Position numbers and translations under genes: made by a program. The notes beneath the pieces were generated by a model. The model did not search any database. It was not told the DNA's origin and was given only the letters and a program-made list of their open reading frames with translations. Shown here piece by piece: positions 7,194 to 15,926 of a stretch of DNA of 64,000 bases (positions are counted from its first letter, which is position 1; the number at the start of each line of letters is the position of its first letter). This DNA comes from Gimesia sp. (lineage in GTDB: Bacteria; Planctomycetota; Planctomycetia; Planctomycetales; Planctomycetaceae). Location of the stretch: contig PAJV01000076.1 of NCBI GenBank assembly GCA_002706765.1, positions 1 to 64,000 of the forward strand. The letters are read 5' to 3'.

Positions 7194-9590
7194 ATGGCTA
7201 CTGAAGCCGTTCAAATGAAAGTCTCGGGCCTCATGTGCTCCTTCTGCACAATGAGCGTCGAGAAGGCGCTGAAGCGCTACCCGGCTGTGAAGAGCGTCAT
7301 GGTCAACCTGGTTCATGGTATCGTCTTGGTCGAGGCCGATACGTCAAAAATGAGCCGCGCCGAGTTGGCCGATGCCGTCGAAAAGCTCGGCTACAGTGTC
7401 TCGACAACCGAGGTCCAGCAATACGCAACCGATGAGGCGCTTTTCGGCCTCATCAAGCAGCGCGGCATGATCGGGATGGGCCTGTCCATCGTCGATCTCA
7501 TTATCGATCCGCTGAATCTCTTTGGACTGCCCGCCTATCCCAGGGCACTGTTCAGCCTGGCGGTCGCCGCCTTCGTTCTCTTCTGGGTCGGCTACCCGAT
7601 TCTGAGAAAAACCTTGATGGCCCTCCGTCAGCGGGTCATCAACGCCAACGTGCTCCTCTCGGCAGGCGCGTGGGGATCGTTCATCGTGGGCGCCCTCTCG
7701 CTCTACGATCCCCGCTGGCCAAACTTTTTGCCGGTCGCCGCTTGGTTGATGTCGCTGCATCTTTTCTTCGGCTACTTCAAGCTGGATACCCGACGGAAGG
7801 CATCCGAAGCGGTCCGAAAGCTCCTGTCGCTTCAGCCCCCTCGCGCTAGAGTGCTTCGCGGAGATCAGGCCGTGGAGGTACTCACGAAGGATATCGCGGT
7901 CGGTGAACTGGTCGTCGTCCGACCCGGCGAGCGCATTCCGCTGGATGGTGAAGTGCTTGAGGGAACGGCGAGCGTGGATGAGTCGAGCTTCACGGGCGAA
8001 TCGGTCCCTGCGACAAGAGGAGTTGGTTCCAAGGTCATTGGCGGAACGCTCAACCTGGACGGTGCGCTGCAAGTTAAGGTGACCAAGGTCGGTGAGGACA
8101 GTTTCCTAAGCCAGATCGTCCGGCTCATGACCCAGATCGCCGAGCGCAAGCCTTCGATTGAACTGATGGCTGACTGGCTGATGAATTACTATGGCCCGGT
8201 CGTCTTCATTGCGGCTATCCTGGCCTTCGCAGGGTGGATGCTCGCAACGGGCGATCCCCTTCAAGCCACGGTAGTGCTGCTCACGACCATCATCATGGGC
8301 TATCCGTGCGCCCTGGGGATCACCACTCCGATGCTCGCGGCAATTGCCGGGGGGAAGGGGATTGCCATCGGTCTCTTGGTAAAGGCCAGTGAAGTCTTTC
8401 ACGGGCTTTCGCTGGTAAACACCATCGTTTTCGACAAAACGGGAACGCTCACCTACGGCCGGCCGACCGTGACCGATGTCGCAGCTTTTGGTCTCGACCG
8501 CCACGAAGTTTTGTCGATGGCCGGGTCTGTGGAGGCGCAATCGGAGCATCCCCTCGGCCAAGCCATTGGCTTCTACGCGGAACGCGAAGGAGCAAGGAAG
8601 GTCGCCGTTCAGAATTTTCGCGCCATACCCGGCAAGGGCGTGTCTGCGACTCTTGATGGAGCGGAAATTGTCGCCGGAAAGCCCTTGTTCATCGAAGAGC
8701 GGGGAATTTCGCTGTCCGGGGAGGCGGGTGCGAAAGTCGAGGCACTGAGCGCCGAAGGAAAAACGGTCGTGCTTCTTGCTCGCGGTGGCGAGGTCGTCGG
8801 TGCCATCGCGCTTCAGGACACGCCGCGTCGCGGGGCGGAACGGGTCATTGCGCGGTTGCGGGAGCGGGGTGTGACGACGGTCATGCTCACCGGCGATGCC
8901 CGGCCGGTGGCCGAGGCAATCGGTAAGTTGCTCGGTATCGATCAGGTCCAGGCGGAACTGCTGCCCGCGGACAAGGTAGCCGCTATCGAAGCGCTTCAGA
9001 AAGAGGAGCGAAATGTTGCGATGGTCGGCGATGGCATCAACGATGCCCCGGCTCTCGCCCAGGCGGATGTCGGCATCGCCATCGGCGCTGGCACCGATGT
9101 GGCAATCGAATCGGCCGGTGTCATCCTCATCGGCGACCGGCTTGACGAAGTGGTGAGCGCTCTCACCCTGGGAAAGGCAAGCTACCGCACGCTGACCGGG
9201 AATGTGATTGTCGCCGTGCTCTTCAATCTGGTGGGGATGGGGCTTGCGGCCTTTGGTCTTATCACGCCGCTCCTTGCTATCGCCTTCATGATCGTCAGCA
9301 TCTTCGCGATTCTGCTGAACACGCTCCGCATCCGAGGCATCAACCTCGAACGGGAGGAAGTCGAAGACACCGGGCCGCTTGCCGAAGTGGAACTCCTCAT
9401 TCCGAACATGGTCTGCGAAGGCTGCGCGAGCAAGATCAGCACGGCGCTCACGGCGCTGCCAGGCGTGCGCGAGGTCAAGCCGAAGGTCGCCCAAAAGCAC
9501 GTCTCCGTGCGATACGAGCCTGCGAAGGTGCAGGAACAGGGCCTGAAGCAGGCAGTTGAGAATGCTGGATTTACGGCGGTAGAGGTCTAG
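7194..9590 (+). CDS. P1B-type heavy-metal ATPase with YPC motif and N- and C-terminal HMA domains
   Basis: A 798-residue metal-pumping ATPase. The N-terminal HMA domain (about 1-70) has GLMCSFC (Cys15, Cys18). Actuator TGES lies in SSFTGESVPA. The membrane metal site reads GYPCALG (Tyr370-Pro-Cys372), where Cu and Zn pumps have CPC. The phosphorylated Asp is in DKTGT (Asp414). HP is in SEHPLG, then GDGINDAPALAQADVGIA. The last helix has MIVSIFAILLN, close to the MxxSS of CopA. A second HMA domain at the C-terminus has NMVCEGC (Cys741, Cys744), which is uncommon for the family. ATG 7194 follows GGAGG. Cu(I)-type export is suggested by the helix-8 pattern, CueR-like regulator and Csp remnant. 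The YPC change leaves specificity open. Confidence 0.92.
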   Translation: MATEAVQMKVSGLMCSFCTMSVEKALKRYPAVKSVMVNLVHGIVLVEADTSKMSRAELADAVEKLGYSVSTTEVQQYATDEALFGLIKQRGMIGMGLSIVDLIIDPLNLFGLPAYPRALFSLAVAAFVLFWVGYPILRKTLMALRQRVINANVLLSAGAWGSFIVGALSLYDPRWPNFLPVAAWLMSLHLFFGYFKLDTRRKASEAVRKLLSLQPPRARVLRGDQAVEVLTKDIAVGELVVVRPGERIPLDGEVLEGTASVDESSFTGESVPATRGVGSKVIGGTLNLDGALQVKVTKVGEDSFLSQIVRLMTQIAERKPSIELMADWLMNYYGPVVFIAAILAFAGWMLATGDPLQATVVLLTTIIMGYPCALGITTPMLAAIAGGKGIAIGLLVKASEVFHGLSLVNTIVFDKTGTLTYGRPTVTDVAAFGLDRHEVLSMAGSVEAQSEHPLGQAIGFYAEREGARKVAVQNFRAIPGKGVSATLDGAEIVAGKPLFIEERGISLSGEAGAKVEALSAEGKTVVLLARGGEVVGAIALQDTPRRGAERVIARLRERGVTTVMLTGDARPVAEAIGKLLGIDQVQAELLPADKVAAIEALQKEERNVAMVGDGINDAPALAQADVGIAIGAGTDVAIESAGVILIGDRLDEVVSALTLGKASYRTLTGNVIVAVLFNLVGMGLAAFGLITPLLAIAFMIVSIFAILLNTLRIRGINLEREEVEDTGPLAEVELLIPNMVCEGCASKISTALTALPGVREVKPKVAQKHVSVRYEPAKVQEQGLKQAVENAGFTAVEV

Positions 9591-9668
9591 GCAATGGGAG
9601 TGACTGCCACGCGACGCTGGTCGCGATTCGGGAACGGAGTATGCGGGCTGTCGTGCAACGCCGTGGCG

Positions 9669-9694
9669 AAAGGAGGTGATGTATGATGAGTTGA
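9669..9694 (+). other. Perfect Shine-Dalgarno before a three-codon ORF
   Basis: AAAGGAGGTGAT (9669-9680), fully complementary to the 16S 3' end, is followed by ATG ATG AGT TGA at 9683-9694. No protein of interest follows in any frame before the Csp remnant at 9799. It may be the leftover start of a deleted gene or a ribosome-stalling leader. Only the sequence pattern is certain. Confidence 0.45.
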
Positions 9695-9798
9695 ATCGGG
9701 GTGCGACACCAGGAGGAAGCTTTTTTTTCGATTATTCCGCATGGATATTTTATCTGTTTAGGAGTAATCAGTCCAAACCAAGAGAAAGGAATACGGTC

Positions 9799-9876
9799 AT
9801 GGCCAACGACAAACGACAACAGTGCATCGACGAGTGTGTGGCGTGCGCCCAGGTGTGCCAGGCGATGGCTGCCTAG
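9799..9876 (+). pseudogene. Remnant of a Csp/DUF326 copper-storage gene (in-frame internal deletion)
   Basis: A 25-codon frame, beginning MANDKRQQCIDECVACAQ and ending VCQAMAA. The first 18 residues correspond to the start of the intact protein at 20119 (MTNEAKQKCIDACVACSQ), and the last seven to its end (ACQAMAA). About 80 codons in between are gone without loss of frame. The start has an AAAGGA ribosome site 8-10 bases upstream. It lies downstream of the ATPase, the place the intact csp gene holds in cassette B. With only four cysteines it cannot form the Cys-lined four-helix bundle that stores Cu(I). Confidence 0.85.
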
Positions 9877-10101
9877 CATAATCACAACTGGCCTGTCTTC
9901 TCTTGTCCTCTCGGTCTCGGGAAGACAGACCCCTGTGATTTCGCATTCGTTCTTCACGGGCAAGAAAAGCCGTATGACGAACATTCAGACTCTAACGAGC
10001 GGTGACTTCGATGCCAAAGCGCTCCGGGTGCGGAACTTGCCGGTTGTCGGCACTGCTACGCTCCTGAACTCGGAGGTTGGGTTCCCGCTCGTTCGGCTTT
10101 G
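9877..10101 (+). other. Gene-free junction with a possible thioredoxin-like remnant
   Basis: Between the Csp remnant and the oxidoreductase fragment there is no convincing gene. A short frame from ATG 9975 reads MTNIQTLTSGDFDAKALR, which resembles the first 20 residues of thioredoxins, but it then degenerates and lacks the WCGPC motif. It is most likely a junk junction between two cargo units. Confidence 0.3.
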
Positions 10102-10662
10102 ATGGAAACGTCCATTTCTGGCATCTTCGCCGCCGGCGACGGGGCGGGTATCGGTGGCGTGTTTGTAGCGATGGAGGAAGGGCGGCTGGCTGGCATCACA
10201 GCCGCTGAACAGGCCGGGGCTATCGCTCCCGACGAAGCAGAACGTCGCCGCAGAGGGCCGCTGGAGCGGCTCGGGGAGTTTGCCGAAATGCGGGCGGCGC
10301 TCGCTGAGGTATCTCAAATCCGGCCCGGCCTCCTCGACTTGGCCACTGCCGACACGCTGGTTTGTCGCTGTGAAGAAGTTGCGTTAAGTGATGTTCAGAC
10401 GGCTTTAGATCAGGGAGCGCGCGGCCTTCAGGCCGTCAAGCTTCTTACCCGCCTCGGAATGGGTCCATGCCAGGGGCGCAACTGCGCCCCGCACGTCGGC
10501 ATGCACTTGTGCCATGCGACAGGGCGGACTCATGAACAAGTTGGACGGATCAATCCCCGCCCACCGCTGAAGCCAGTCACGTTCGGCGCGCTCGCCGCAA
10601 TGGAAGGAGTATCGGACGGGCAGTTCCTCGTCAGAGTCATCATCGTCTCGTACAAAGAATAA
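10102..10662 (+). pseudogene. C-terminal fragment of a FAD/NAD(P) oxidoreductase with BFD-like [2Fe-2S] domain
   Basis: About 186 codons. The start (SISGIFAAGDGAGIGG) is the second dinucleotide-binding motif of an FAD-dependent oxidoreductase. It is followed by a helical linker and a BFD-like iron-sulphur domain with Cys residues in LVCRCEE and GPCQGRNC, then INPRPPLKPV. This is the arrangement of the large subunit of HcnB/opine-oxidase/hydroxyproline-dehydrogenase-type enzymes (about 450-480 residues). The FAD-binding N-terminal half is missing, so it is a truncated relic. ATG 10102 overlaps a stop (tgATG) and has no good ribosome site. The last 20 residues look unrelated to the family, so the 3' end is probably also a junction. 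Confidence 0.75.
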
Positions 10663-10810
10663 GCAGTCCCAGGAATCTGACCAAGATTATGTAATCCTTC
10701 CATGCCCCAACTGCAGGCAAAAACTCAGGTTTCCCAAGGTCCAGGAGCAACTTGCAGTCACTTGTCCGAGATGCCGAAATAATTTCAATCATTCCGCTGG
10801 CAAGACGTGA
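10571..10810 (+). pseudogene. C-terminal fragment with a zinc-ribbon (MJ0042-like)
   Basis: A frame open from 10571 (after a stop) to TGA 10808-10810. It reads a Ser-rich stretch, then ILPCPNCRQKLRFP and VTCPRCRNNF. Two CxxC pairs about 20 residues apart make a zinc ribbon of the type found at the ends of many planctomycete proteins. There is no start codon or ribosome site, and the 5' part overlaps the preceding fragment in another frame. It is probably the tail of a host-type gene broken when the cargo was joined. Confidence 0.4.
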
Positions 10811-10933
10811 GAAATGTGTAAGGGCAAGGCCGCTTTAGGCCAAGGTTGTCATTGAAGTTAAAAAGCACTTTTTGAAAGTTCTCCTGATTATGCCTCGAAT
10901 TAGATTGACAGATTTTCAAATAGCCCGCCAGAT

Positions 10934-11899
10934 CTAAGTGACTGTAAGGAAGCTTGTGTTCTTCCTTACGGTTGCTGTCTGCACATCATGGTTGACCGGA
11001 ATGTTTTTCGCCTCATACAGCAAAAAAGCGACGGCTAAAACCGTCACGACCCATAGCATGACCTTGTTCATGGCCATCATACTGAAGCGGCTTTTTTGAG
11101 CGGACTCGCAGTAATCATCATCGCCACCTGCCCCAGCGGCCCTCTCTGGCGGACAACAACCGTGTCCCGCTTCGGAAGCCGCCTTCTTCTGCCGATAGGT
11201 GAAATCAAACGCCGCAGCTAGGAAGCCGAACGTCACGATGATAAACAGCGGCCGATACGTTTCGAGAGCCGCGGCGATTCCGACGCCGGAAATGCCAACC
11301 GCCAGCAACGACAGCGGCAACCAGCAGCAGGCCGATGCGATGAACGCCGAGACGACGGTGCCGATCTTGGCGACTATCTCACCGTGACCGGCGGACGACC
11401 GAAAAGACGCCGCATTGGACGAATGATTTCCTGCGGTTTTCGCGGTCGATATTTTTGTTGGAGTGGTTTTCATCCCTAATTCCTCCTGCGCAATCTGAAT
11501 GCCTTTCGTGACACTCCCGAGGCAACATGCCCCGGCAGCATTCTCGGTTTCACAGCGGCAACCGGGGTCTTCCATTTTCGCCCGGATGTCCGCCAAGGCA
11601 TCACAGCGGCTCTTCGTGCGCAGTTCCTCCTTGATACTGGCCACGGAGTGGCCGAAGCAGTAGCAAAGCGGCCGATTGCCCGTGTTCAACTAAACACCGA
11701 CAGACACCTGCAAATGTGACTTCAGGAAGGTGCGGTCGCTGGACTCTGAAAAGTAGACGACATCGCACTCCTGCGAGTTGCAAAACCGCCAGCCAGTGTA
11801 ACCCGTGAGCGGCGCGCAGCCAGGATCGTCATTGGTCTTTACATCGCAGCATGCCCGCTCTCCGCCGCTGAACTCGTGTGCGAACTCCTCCTTTAGCAA
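10934..11899 (-). pseudogene. Decayed CopZ-domain/MerT fusion (second copy)
   Basis: A truncated relative of the protein at 16523-18061. The frame starts inside the CopZ-like domain (LKEEFAHEFSGGE, then FCNSQECDVVYF). A TAG interrupts it at 11690-11692 exactly in frame, and it resumes with RPLCYCFGHSV, GCRCE and ACCLGSVTKG, followed by a MerT domain (VSAFIASACCWLPLSLLAVG, two further helices). The tail after helix 3 (LLYEAKNIPVNHDV) no longer matches, and both MerP-like domains are missing. The 5' end was lost together with the divergent promoter. A TTG directly after the TAG could restart translation, but no ribosome site is visible. Confidence 0.85.
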
Positions 11900-12284
11900 G
11901 GCCCGCAGCCGAGGTTCCCACGACGACGGTGCGATATTACGAGCGGGTCAGGCTGGTAGATCCGGAAGCCCGCAATGCAGCCAACTATCGGCTCTACAGC
12001 GAAGAGTCTCTCCGCAAGCTGAAGTTCATCCGGGCCGCGCAGGCCATCGGCTTCACGCTGGATGACGTGAAGGCCCGCCTTTCCACGCCGAAAACACGGC
12101 TGCGTCGTGTCGAGAAGTGCAGTCGCTCATCGAAAACATGCTGGCGGAAGTCGATCAGGGTCTCAAGAATCTGCGACATGTCCAGCGGGTTCTGAAAGCG
12201 TCCTTGAAGAAATGCAAGGAAATGGAGAGAGCAAACTGCTGCCACGTCATTGAGACGTTGCGAGAATCTTCGGGGGCCGGCTGA
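11893..12284 (+). pseudogene. merR: Decayed MerR (second copy, truncated and frameshifted)
   Basis: Divergent from the CopZ-MerT relic and homologous to the MerR at 18231. It begins abruptly at LARPAAEVPTTTVRYYERV (equivalent to about residue 10 of the intact gene) with no start codon of its own. It runs through NYRLYSEESLRKLKFIRAAQ and GFTLDDVKARL, then changes frame near 12085-12115 to continue LIENMLAEVDQGLKNLRHVQ and end KCKEMERANCCHVIETL. The metal-site cysteines at the end are still present. The frame change falls where the first metal-binding cysteine would be. Confidence 0.85.
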
Positions 12285-12709
12285 AGATTACGGAAGGCCG
12301 TCGCGCGTCGTCCGTGTGACGCCAAGAGAGGTGGCAGGTTTGTATCCGAGCCTGCCAGTTAGGTCCCTCTCTGAGCAGCAAGCCCGGCAATGCCACCCCA
12401 ATATGAGTGCGATGCCACTGCAAGGTAGTCGGGGCGACAAGACGGCTCTTGAACTTTTCCTGGTTGGATTGAGGGGCTGGGAAGCCGTGTTGCGACGACT
12501 TTTCTCCGGGAAATTCGACGGCCATTCACAGATATAACAGCTGGCTGCCTGTGGTTTCGAGTTGTTCTGCAATCGCTGAACGCATCGATCACATGTATCC
12601 AGAACTCCGGGCAGGAGCACGCCAAGTTCCAACATTGTCTTATTCATGAGTTGCTTGCGGTTGCGGTTGTTTCATCGAATTTCTCACAATTGTTCTCCTT
12701 TTGCGTTGC
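12285..12709. other. Gene-poor stretch between mer relic and CDF gene
   Basis: No complete gene is supported. On the minus strand a frame starting at 12647 begins MNKTMLELGVLLPGVLDTCD and CVQRLQ, which resembles the N-terminus of some heavy-metal P-type ATPases, but after about 27 residues it turns into unrelated sequence. It lies just downstream of the CDF gene on the same strand, so it may be the first bit of a deleted pump. A plus-strand frame ending at 12537 (LELFLVGLRGWEAVLRRLF) is unidentified. Confidence 0.35.
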
Positions 12710-13366
12710 TCATTTTGTATTTTCGCATCCTTTGTCCGCATCGTCAGGTTTCGCGTTCCACGCATCGCGCCCGGCATTAAACGCTTCCCATGCGACATAA
12801 GGAACAATTAGCAACGCTGCTACCGGATCAGCCCACCACCATCCTTGCCACTGAACCAAACCGATGCCGATCAATACGACGATGGTTTGATATTCACAAA
12901 TCATCGTGTCGATCGCGTCATATTTTAGAGTTGGGGAATCGGTCTTCTTGCCGTAGAGGTACTTGCCCCATGCCAGCATCGGATTAACAACTAAGCTGAC
13001 CAATAAGATGCCAATGCCCCACCGCGACATCGATGCAGTTTCGCCACTGATCAATTTACTGATTGCTTCATAGAGGATGAACAGCACTGCGATCGTGAAC
13101 GCAGCCGATAGAACACTCAGCGCAATCTTTTTGCGTTTTAGTACATCGTGTTGGCTGATGCCTTTTTCTTCACCACGTAATCGCCAGATCATGAACGATG
13201 CTGAATTCGCCTCGACGATGCTGTCCACACCCCAGCTAATTAGCGCGGAACTACCGGTCGCAAAGCCAGCCGTCAACGAAACAACCACCTCCGCAATGTT
13301 GTAGACCAGACTCGCGACTTCGACGTAGCGGCCTCTCCGGATCAATTTGGTTCGTTCATCGTTCAT
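12710..13366 (-). CDS. Cation diffusion facilitator (CDF) metal transporter
   Basis: A 218-residue membrane protein of the CDF family, which exports Zn, Cd, Co or Fe from the cytoplasm in exchange for protons. About five to six helices are visible. The metal-site-type aspartates lie in SWGVDSIVEANSA (helix 2) and KYDAIDTMICEY (helix 5). It lacks the C-terminal cytoplasmic domain of full-length CDF proteins (about 300 residues), like other short members. ATG 13366 gives MNDERTKLIRRG. The C-terminus is charged (KPDDADKGCENTK). It stands between the decayed mer copy and direct repeat copy B, on the minus strand, apparently a single-gene unit. Confidence 0.85.
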   Translation of the reverse strand: MNDERTKLIRRGRYVEVASLVYNIAEVVVSLTAGFATGSSALISWGVDSIVEANSASFMIWRLRGEEKGISQHDVLKRKKIALSVLSAAFTIAVLFILYEAISKLISGETASMSRWGIGILLVSLVVNPMLAWGKYLYGKKTDSPTLKYDAIDTMICEYQTIVVLIGIGLVQWQGWWWADPVAALLIVPYVAWEAFNAGRDAWNAKPDDADKGCENTK

Positions 13367-13412
13367 TAGTTCTCTTCTAACACTCGAACAATTTTCATAA
13401 CAACAAAGGGAT

Positions 13413-13646
13413 ACTAGGAGATGGCGGGAAAGCGGCTCATGTCAATCCGCAAATTCTGTGCTGGCACCTCATATTATACTCGCAACCGTTGACGAACACA
13501 CGCAGTTCGGTGGGCTTTGTTGCGAAAGCTGGGACAGTCCGCCAATCTTATCTTCGGTCAACAGTGACATGAACGTCATTTTGCGATGGAGGTGGGCTTT
13601 GCCGTCCCAGGTTGATCGGCTTGCAAATATCAAGCTACAACTGGAT
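13413..13646. repeat. Direct repeat, copy B (fuller copy)
   Basis: Counterpart of 1336-1486 and 82 bases longer between its two GGTGGGCTTT motifs (13509 and 13591). The extra part includes GTTGCGAAAGCTGGGACAG, which looks like the end of an insertion element. Loss of 82 bases from copy A by slippage or recombination between the 10-base repeats is the simplest explanation. The right end continues into the serine-recombinase remnant. Confidence 0.85.
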
Positions 13647-13988
13647 GTGGTTGACCGCTCACATGATGAAACGGCCGAGTTAGCGGCCAAAGTTTATAGG
13701 ATTTCGCAAACACTTTAGCAGCAATGGCTTACGGCGGACTATACCGCAAAGCATCGTTTGCTCGAAATCGTGTTTTTGAACTGCACGCTCGATGGGGTAA
13801 GTCTTTGCCCTACAATGAGAAAGTCCTTGGACGTACTCGCCAAAGAGTTCATTTCTGCAAAAAATCGGAGCGACAAGACACGGTTAGAACTTTTTTGCTC
13901 CGCTCTTTCTGACCTGCAAACATCCGATCCCGTGGGTTTTGCAGGGCTTAAGTCCCTGATCGGACAAAGCCGTAAACAGCTGAAGTGA
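13601..13988 (+). pseudogene. C-terminal remnant of a large serine recombinase
   Basis: One frame from RLANIKLQLDVV through ETAELAAKVYRISQTL, a TAG stop (13716-13718), then QQWLTADYTAKHRLLEIVFL, TLDGVSLCPTMRKSLDVLA and NRSDKTRLELF. This order (helix, then the LLEIV/RKPFDVLAEG-type ending) is how resolvase/transposon serine recombinases with a recombinase zinc-ribbon domain finish. The catalytic N-terminal domain is absent, and the nonsense codon breaks what remains. Its 5' piece is duplicated in repeat copy A, so the recombinase gene was probably part of the mobile element that delivered the region. Confidence 0.7.
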
Positions 13989-14211
13989 TTCGCTTCTCGC
14001 CTTCCAAAGCAAGGCGGAAAGCGGTTCACCGAACAGCTTTCTCCGCAGCCTTGCAAATCGAAGTTTGATTAGCGGCTCCTTCGCTGGCACGATCCCGCAA
14101 AGACGCTTTCCAGGGCTTCTTTGCTGATCGCCTATTTGTGCTTCTGGCTACCCGTACGCAAAGGCGTTGTGGCGTGGCCCTGCCAAGCGTTTCAGATGGA
14201 GACCCAAACCG

Positions 14212-14406
14212 ATGAGTGCCTCCGCTACTCCAAGCGAAGATCCCAAGGAAGAGCAAGAGACTGAATGCAGCCTCGATACAACCGAGAAACAGACTGAGCA
14301 AGACGCCCTCGATGATCCCACCAAGCAAGAACAATACCGCCAGGAATACCTTCGTCAGCTTCGCCTAATGTCGTGTCCCGGATGCGGTGAGACAGATGTG
14401 TTCTAG
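14212..14406 (+). CDS. Small acidic protein with C-terminal CPGCG zinc knuckle
   Basis: 64 residues: a Glu/Asp/Thr/Gln-rich disordered head followed by EQYRQEYLRQLRLMSCPGCG and a short end. GGAG at about 14198 precedes the ATG. I believe small proteins of this pattern accompany serine recombinases in planctomycetes; that is recollection, not a search. It sits just behind the recombinase relic. Function unknown. Confidence 0.5.
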   Translation: MSASATPSEDPKEEQETECSLDTTEKQTEQDALDDPTKQEQYRQEYLRQLRLMSCPGCGETDVF

Positions 14407-14470
14407 TGCATCTGTATTTCTGCGGAAGGCCGAGTCGATGACAAGCCCGTAACGGTGCGTGTGTCGCCGC

Positions 14471-15905
14471 TTACTCTGCACAGCACGAGAGTTTCGCTGG
14501 GTCCTTGTATTTGGAAATGGCGGCAATTTTTAAAGCCTCCGCCATTGTTGGGTAGACGTGCAGCAGGTCGATGAAATCGTGGAGCTTGGCACGAAATCGC
14601 AGGCCCATCGCCGCTTCATGGATAACCTCCCCTGCATCAGCACCAACCATTGAGACACCCAGGACCTCGCTCGTTTCGGCGTCGGCGACCATTTTGATCA
14701 TGCCTCTGGTATCTCGAATCGCCCCGGCACGGGGGACGAGCGACATGGGAATCGTATTGCACCAGCACTGATGGCCGGCGGCAACTGCCTGTTCCTCAGT
14801 CATGCCAACCACGGCAATCTGGGGATCAGTGAAAATGCACCGAGGGATCACCCGATGGTCGGCTGCTCGCAACTTGCCGTTGGAAAATGCGTTTCTCGCC
14901 GCAATTCCTCCGTCTTGGCTTCCCACCGGAGTCGCCATCTGGCTTTCGGCTTGCAGCCCAACAACGTCTCCGGCAGCGAAAATGTGCGGGACGCTGGTTC
15001 TCAGGTATTCGTCCACCTTGATTTCGCTACGCTCATTGACGGATATGCCTGTTTTCTCAATGCCAATCTTGTCTGTGTTCGGGCGTCGGCCTGTTGCCAC
15101 CAGCAGCTTCTCGGCTCGGTACTCTCGTTCTGTCCCGTTTATCGTGGCCGTCGCCACGACTTCATGATCTGCTTGTCGGACAGCGTTCACTGAGGCGTCG
15201 GTAACAACTTCGATACCTTCTTCTGCGAACACCTGCCCGATGGCTTGCCCGACCTCTGGCTCGTAGCCGTGGGCAATCAACTGCGAGTTTCGCTCCAGAA
15301 TCTTCACGTCGGTCCCGAAGCGGTGAAACATCTGGCCGAGTTCCAAAGAAATGTAACCACCGCCGACGATCAGCAGGGACTTGGGAAGTTCGGTCAGTTC
15401 GACTTCTTCATCCACGGTCAGCAGATCGCTGGTCAGATAAGGCACCTGATCCAAGCCCTCGATGTCAGGAGTGACTGGACGGGAGCCGGTGGCGATCAGC
15501 ACCTTCTCGCCGGTGAGCCGCTTTCCGTTGATCTCGACTGTATGCGGGTCGATGAACTGAACATGTCCCTGTTCAATGTGGATGCGACCATCGATCAGGC
15601 TCTCGTACTTCTCTCTGTCTGTAGCCGTGGACGACATCGCTCTTTTGAGCGATTAAGGCCGAGAAATCCAATTCCATTGAGCAGGAATTGAGGCCGGGAT
15701 AGCGAGGATGACGAGCATCGTTCAGGAGCTTGGCCGCTTCGATCAAGTTCTTCGACGGCAAGCAACCCCGGTTGACGCAGGTGCCGCCGACGATTCGCTC
15801 CTCCGTCATCACGGCAGTTTTGCCCAATTCCTGCGCTGCCAGTGCCGCAGCAAAGGCCGTCGAACCGGAGCCAAGGACAACGAGATCATAATTATTTTTA
15901 TCCAT
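14471..15905 (-). pseudogene. merA: Mercuric reductase MerA, split by a frameshift
   Basis: Flavin disulfide reductase that reduces Hg(II) to Hg(0) in the cytoplasm. The first part (ATG 15905) has the FAD motif [14 protein letters not shown] and the redox-active pair in [13 protein letters not shown] (Cys43, Cys48), without the N-terminal HMA domain some MerA proteins carry. The second part has KVLIATGSRPV, the NAD motif LLIVGGGYISLELG, IFAAGDVV, and the substrate-binding C-terminal Cys pair in LSCCAE. The frames part near 15609-15620, within an AG-repeat tract where CAGAGAGAAG would need one more AG unit to keep GYRQREKYESL in frame. Apart from this the roughly 477-residue protein is complete with all catalytic cysteines. 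It is the last gene of the CopZ-MerT-MerP/DsrE/MerA operon. Confidence 0.9.
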
Positions 15906-15926
15906 ATTTCTTTTTCTTTGTAAATG

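Noticed and set aside
7194-9590. ATPase as a CcoI/FixI-type pump for cytochrome oxidase assembly
   Set aside because: No oxidase genes are near, CcoI has CPC, and the context is a metal-inducible island.
1633-9876. Cassette A as a second mercury operon because of its mer-like operators
   Set aside because: It has no MerA or MerT, its sensor has Ser where Hg-MerR has Cys, and it carries a copper-storage gene remnant.
12250-12537. 95-codon frame with GLRGWEAVLRRLF
   Set aside because: No ribosome site, overlaps the end of the merR relic, and no family is recognisable.
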